From NCBI GenBank assembly GCA_050741255.1, contig JBOIEQ010000096.1, positions 1 through 16,301 on the forward strand: DNA of 16,301 nt, in the 5' to 3' direction. Origin of the DNA: CAZXNF01 sp050741255. Lineage in GTDB: Bacteria; Pseudomonadota; Gammaproteobacteria; Burkholderiales; SG8-41. The notes below the pieces were generated by a model that did no database searches, was not told the DNA's origin, and worked only from the letters and a program-made list of their open reading frames with translations. The stretch's first letter is position 1. Every line of letters begins with the position of its first letter. This document shows positions 15,410 through 16,301 of this stretch, piece by piece. A program made the translations under genes and the position numbers.

Positions 15410-15456
15410 GGCCCAGTATTGGCGGGCGCCCGATGCGGCGAAATACGACCTTGGTA

Positions 15457-16301
15457 TTACGCGGAGGGGCGGGCGGACCGGACGGGGGGCTGCGTCGGCG
15501 CGGCGGACGCGGGCGGCAGGTTGAGGCGCTCGACGATCCGTACCAGATCGGCCACGGAGGCGGCCCCCATTTTCTCCATGACGCGGCCGCGATGGATCTT
15601 GACCGTGGCTTCCGCCGCGCCGAGGCGGCCGGCGATGACCTTGTTCAGCAGGCCACCGGCAACCAGCGCGCACACTTCCTGCTCGCGTGCCGTCAGCAAT
15701 GCATAACGGGCCTCCAGTCCGGCTTTTTCGCTGCGTGCGCGTCCGTGGTCGTGGCTGCGGACCAGCGCTTCGCTCACCGCGGCGAGCAGGTCGTCCCGCG
15801 TGAAGGGCTTGGACAGGAACCCGACCGCACCGCCCTTCATGGCCTGGACCGTCGTGGACACGTCCCCGTGGCCGCTGACGAACACGATGGGCAGTTCGCG
15901 CCCGCCACGTGCGAGCGATGTCTGCAGGTCAAGGCCGCTCAATCCGGGCATGCGCAGGTCGCTGACGATACAGGCGGTGCCGGCGTGCGGCGGATGATTG
16001 AGATAGTCTTGCGCGGATGCGAACGTCTCGACCGCGTAACCCGCGGTCTGCAACTGCCGCTCGATGGCCCGCCGCATGGACGCGTCGTCGTCGATCACGA
16101 ACACGGTGCCATCCCTGGGAACTGGACGTGTTTCGGGGGCGCGCGGCGGGAGCGCGAACTCGCCGGGGGAGCGTGCGGGCAATTCGACGCGGAACGTCGT
16201 GCCGCGGTCCGGCGAGGACCGCACGCTGAGCCGGCCGCCGTGCGCCTCGACGATCGTGCGGCTGATCGACAGGCCGAGTCCCATCCCGGCCGGTTTGGTG
16301 G
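15457..16301 (-). CDS. Histidine kinase / receiver / LuxR-type HTH fusion (N-terminus beyond window)
   Basis: Partial: the frame is open at the right edge. It begins TKPAGMGLGLSIS, the G2 box of a FixL-type histidine kinase ATPase domain, with the rest of that domain (IVEAHGGRLSV, GTTFRVELP) following. A Pro-rich linker of about 20 residues leads without a stop into a receiver domain. Counting from the Met codon at 16284, this has Asp65-Asp67, phospho-acceptor Asp109 (IVSDLRMPG), Ser137 and Lys159 (LSKPF). A LuxR/FixJ-type helix-turn-helix follows at about 195-255 (LTAREQEVCALVAGG, ATVKIHRGRVMEKM), then a Pro/Ala tail. FixL and FixJ are normally separate proteins; here sensor, receiver and DNA-binding output appear to be one chain. 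The signal-input domain is not visible. Neighbouring sulfatase and membrane genes are plausible targets. Confidence 0.9.
   Translation of the reverse strand, partial: TKPAGMGLGLSISRTIVEAHGGRLSVRSSPDRGTTFRVELPARSPGEFALPPRAPETRPVPRDGTVFVIDDDASMRRAIERQLQTAGYAVETFASAQDYLNHPPHAGTACIVSDLRMPGLSGLDLQTSLARGGRELPIVFVSGHGDVSTTVQAMKGGAVGFLSKPFTRDDLLAAVSEALVRSHDHGRARSEKAGLEARYALLTAREQEVCALVAGGLLNKVIAGRLGAAEATVKIHRGRVMEKMGAASVADLVRIVERLNLPPASAAPTQPPVRSARPSA

Overview
The window is GC-rich bacterial DNA in which every supportable gene lies on the minus strand, so transcription runs from high to low coordinates. The pairing of an elongation factor P carrying Arg32 with the arginine rhamnosyltransferase EarP, together with a Pqi-type MCE transporter, points to a Gram-negative proteobacterium. 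A betaproteobacterium (Burkholderiales/Rhodocyclales-like) is most likely. This is inferred from gene content and base composition only.

In transcription order, the right block (about 16301 to 10447) starts with a protein entering from outside the window: the end of a FixL-like histidine kinase ATPase domain that continues in frame into a receiver domain and a LuxR/FixJ-type DNA-binding domain. It is followed by a stand-alone receiver protein, a large periplasmic type I sulfatase with an unusual transmembrane hairpin inserted in its C-terminal beta domain, a small four-helix membrane protein, a small secreted protein of unknown function, and a DUF4239 membrane protein with a bestrophin-like fold. 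Close spacing suggests one or two operons. The simplest reading is a two-component system next to the sulfatase and envelope genes it may control, but no operator was seen.

The centre block (10406 to 5167) is a tightly packed operon: two consecutive PqiA membrane proteins (a split PqiA), PqiB with three MCE domains, the lipoprotein PqiC, EarP and EF-P. Stop and start codons overlap by 4 to 8 bases within the pqi genes, and the block ends at a clear intrinsic terminator (5119-5142). PqiABC is expected to form an intermembrane lipid-transport system. EarP should rhamnosylate Arg32 of the EF-P encoded next to it, which EF-P needs to rescue ribosomes at polyproline stretches.

The left block (5079 to 1) holds a periplasmic penicillin acylase-family Ntn-hydrolase with its own candidate promoter, and a large DUF748/AsmA-like inner-membrane-anchored protein that runs off the left edge. 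No RNA genes, insertion sequences, CRISPR arrays or attachment sites were seen, and no gene-free stretch exceeds 300 bases. The longest, 11658-11868, shows nothing convincing. The most unusual items are the sulfatase transmembrane insertion, the kinase-receiver-LuxR fusion, and the context they share.
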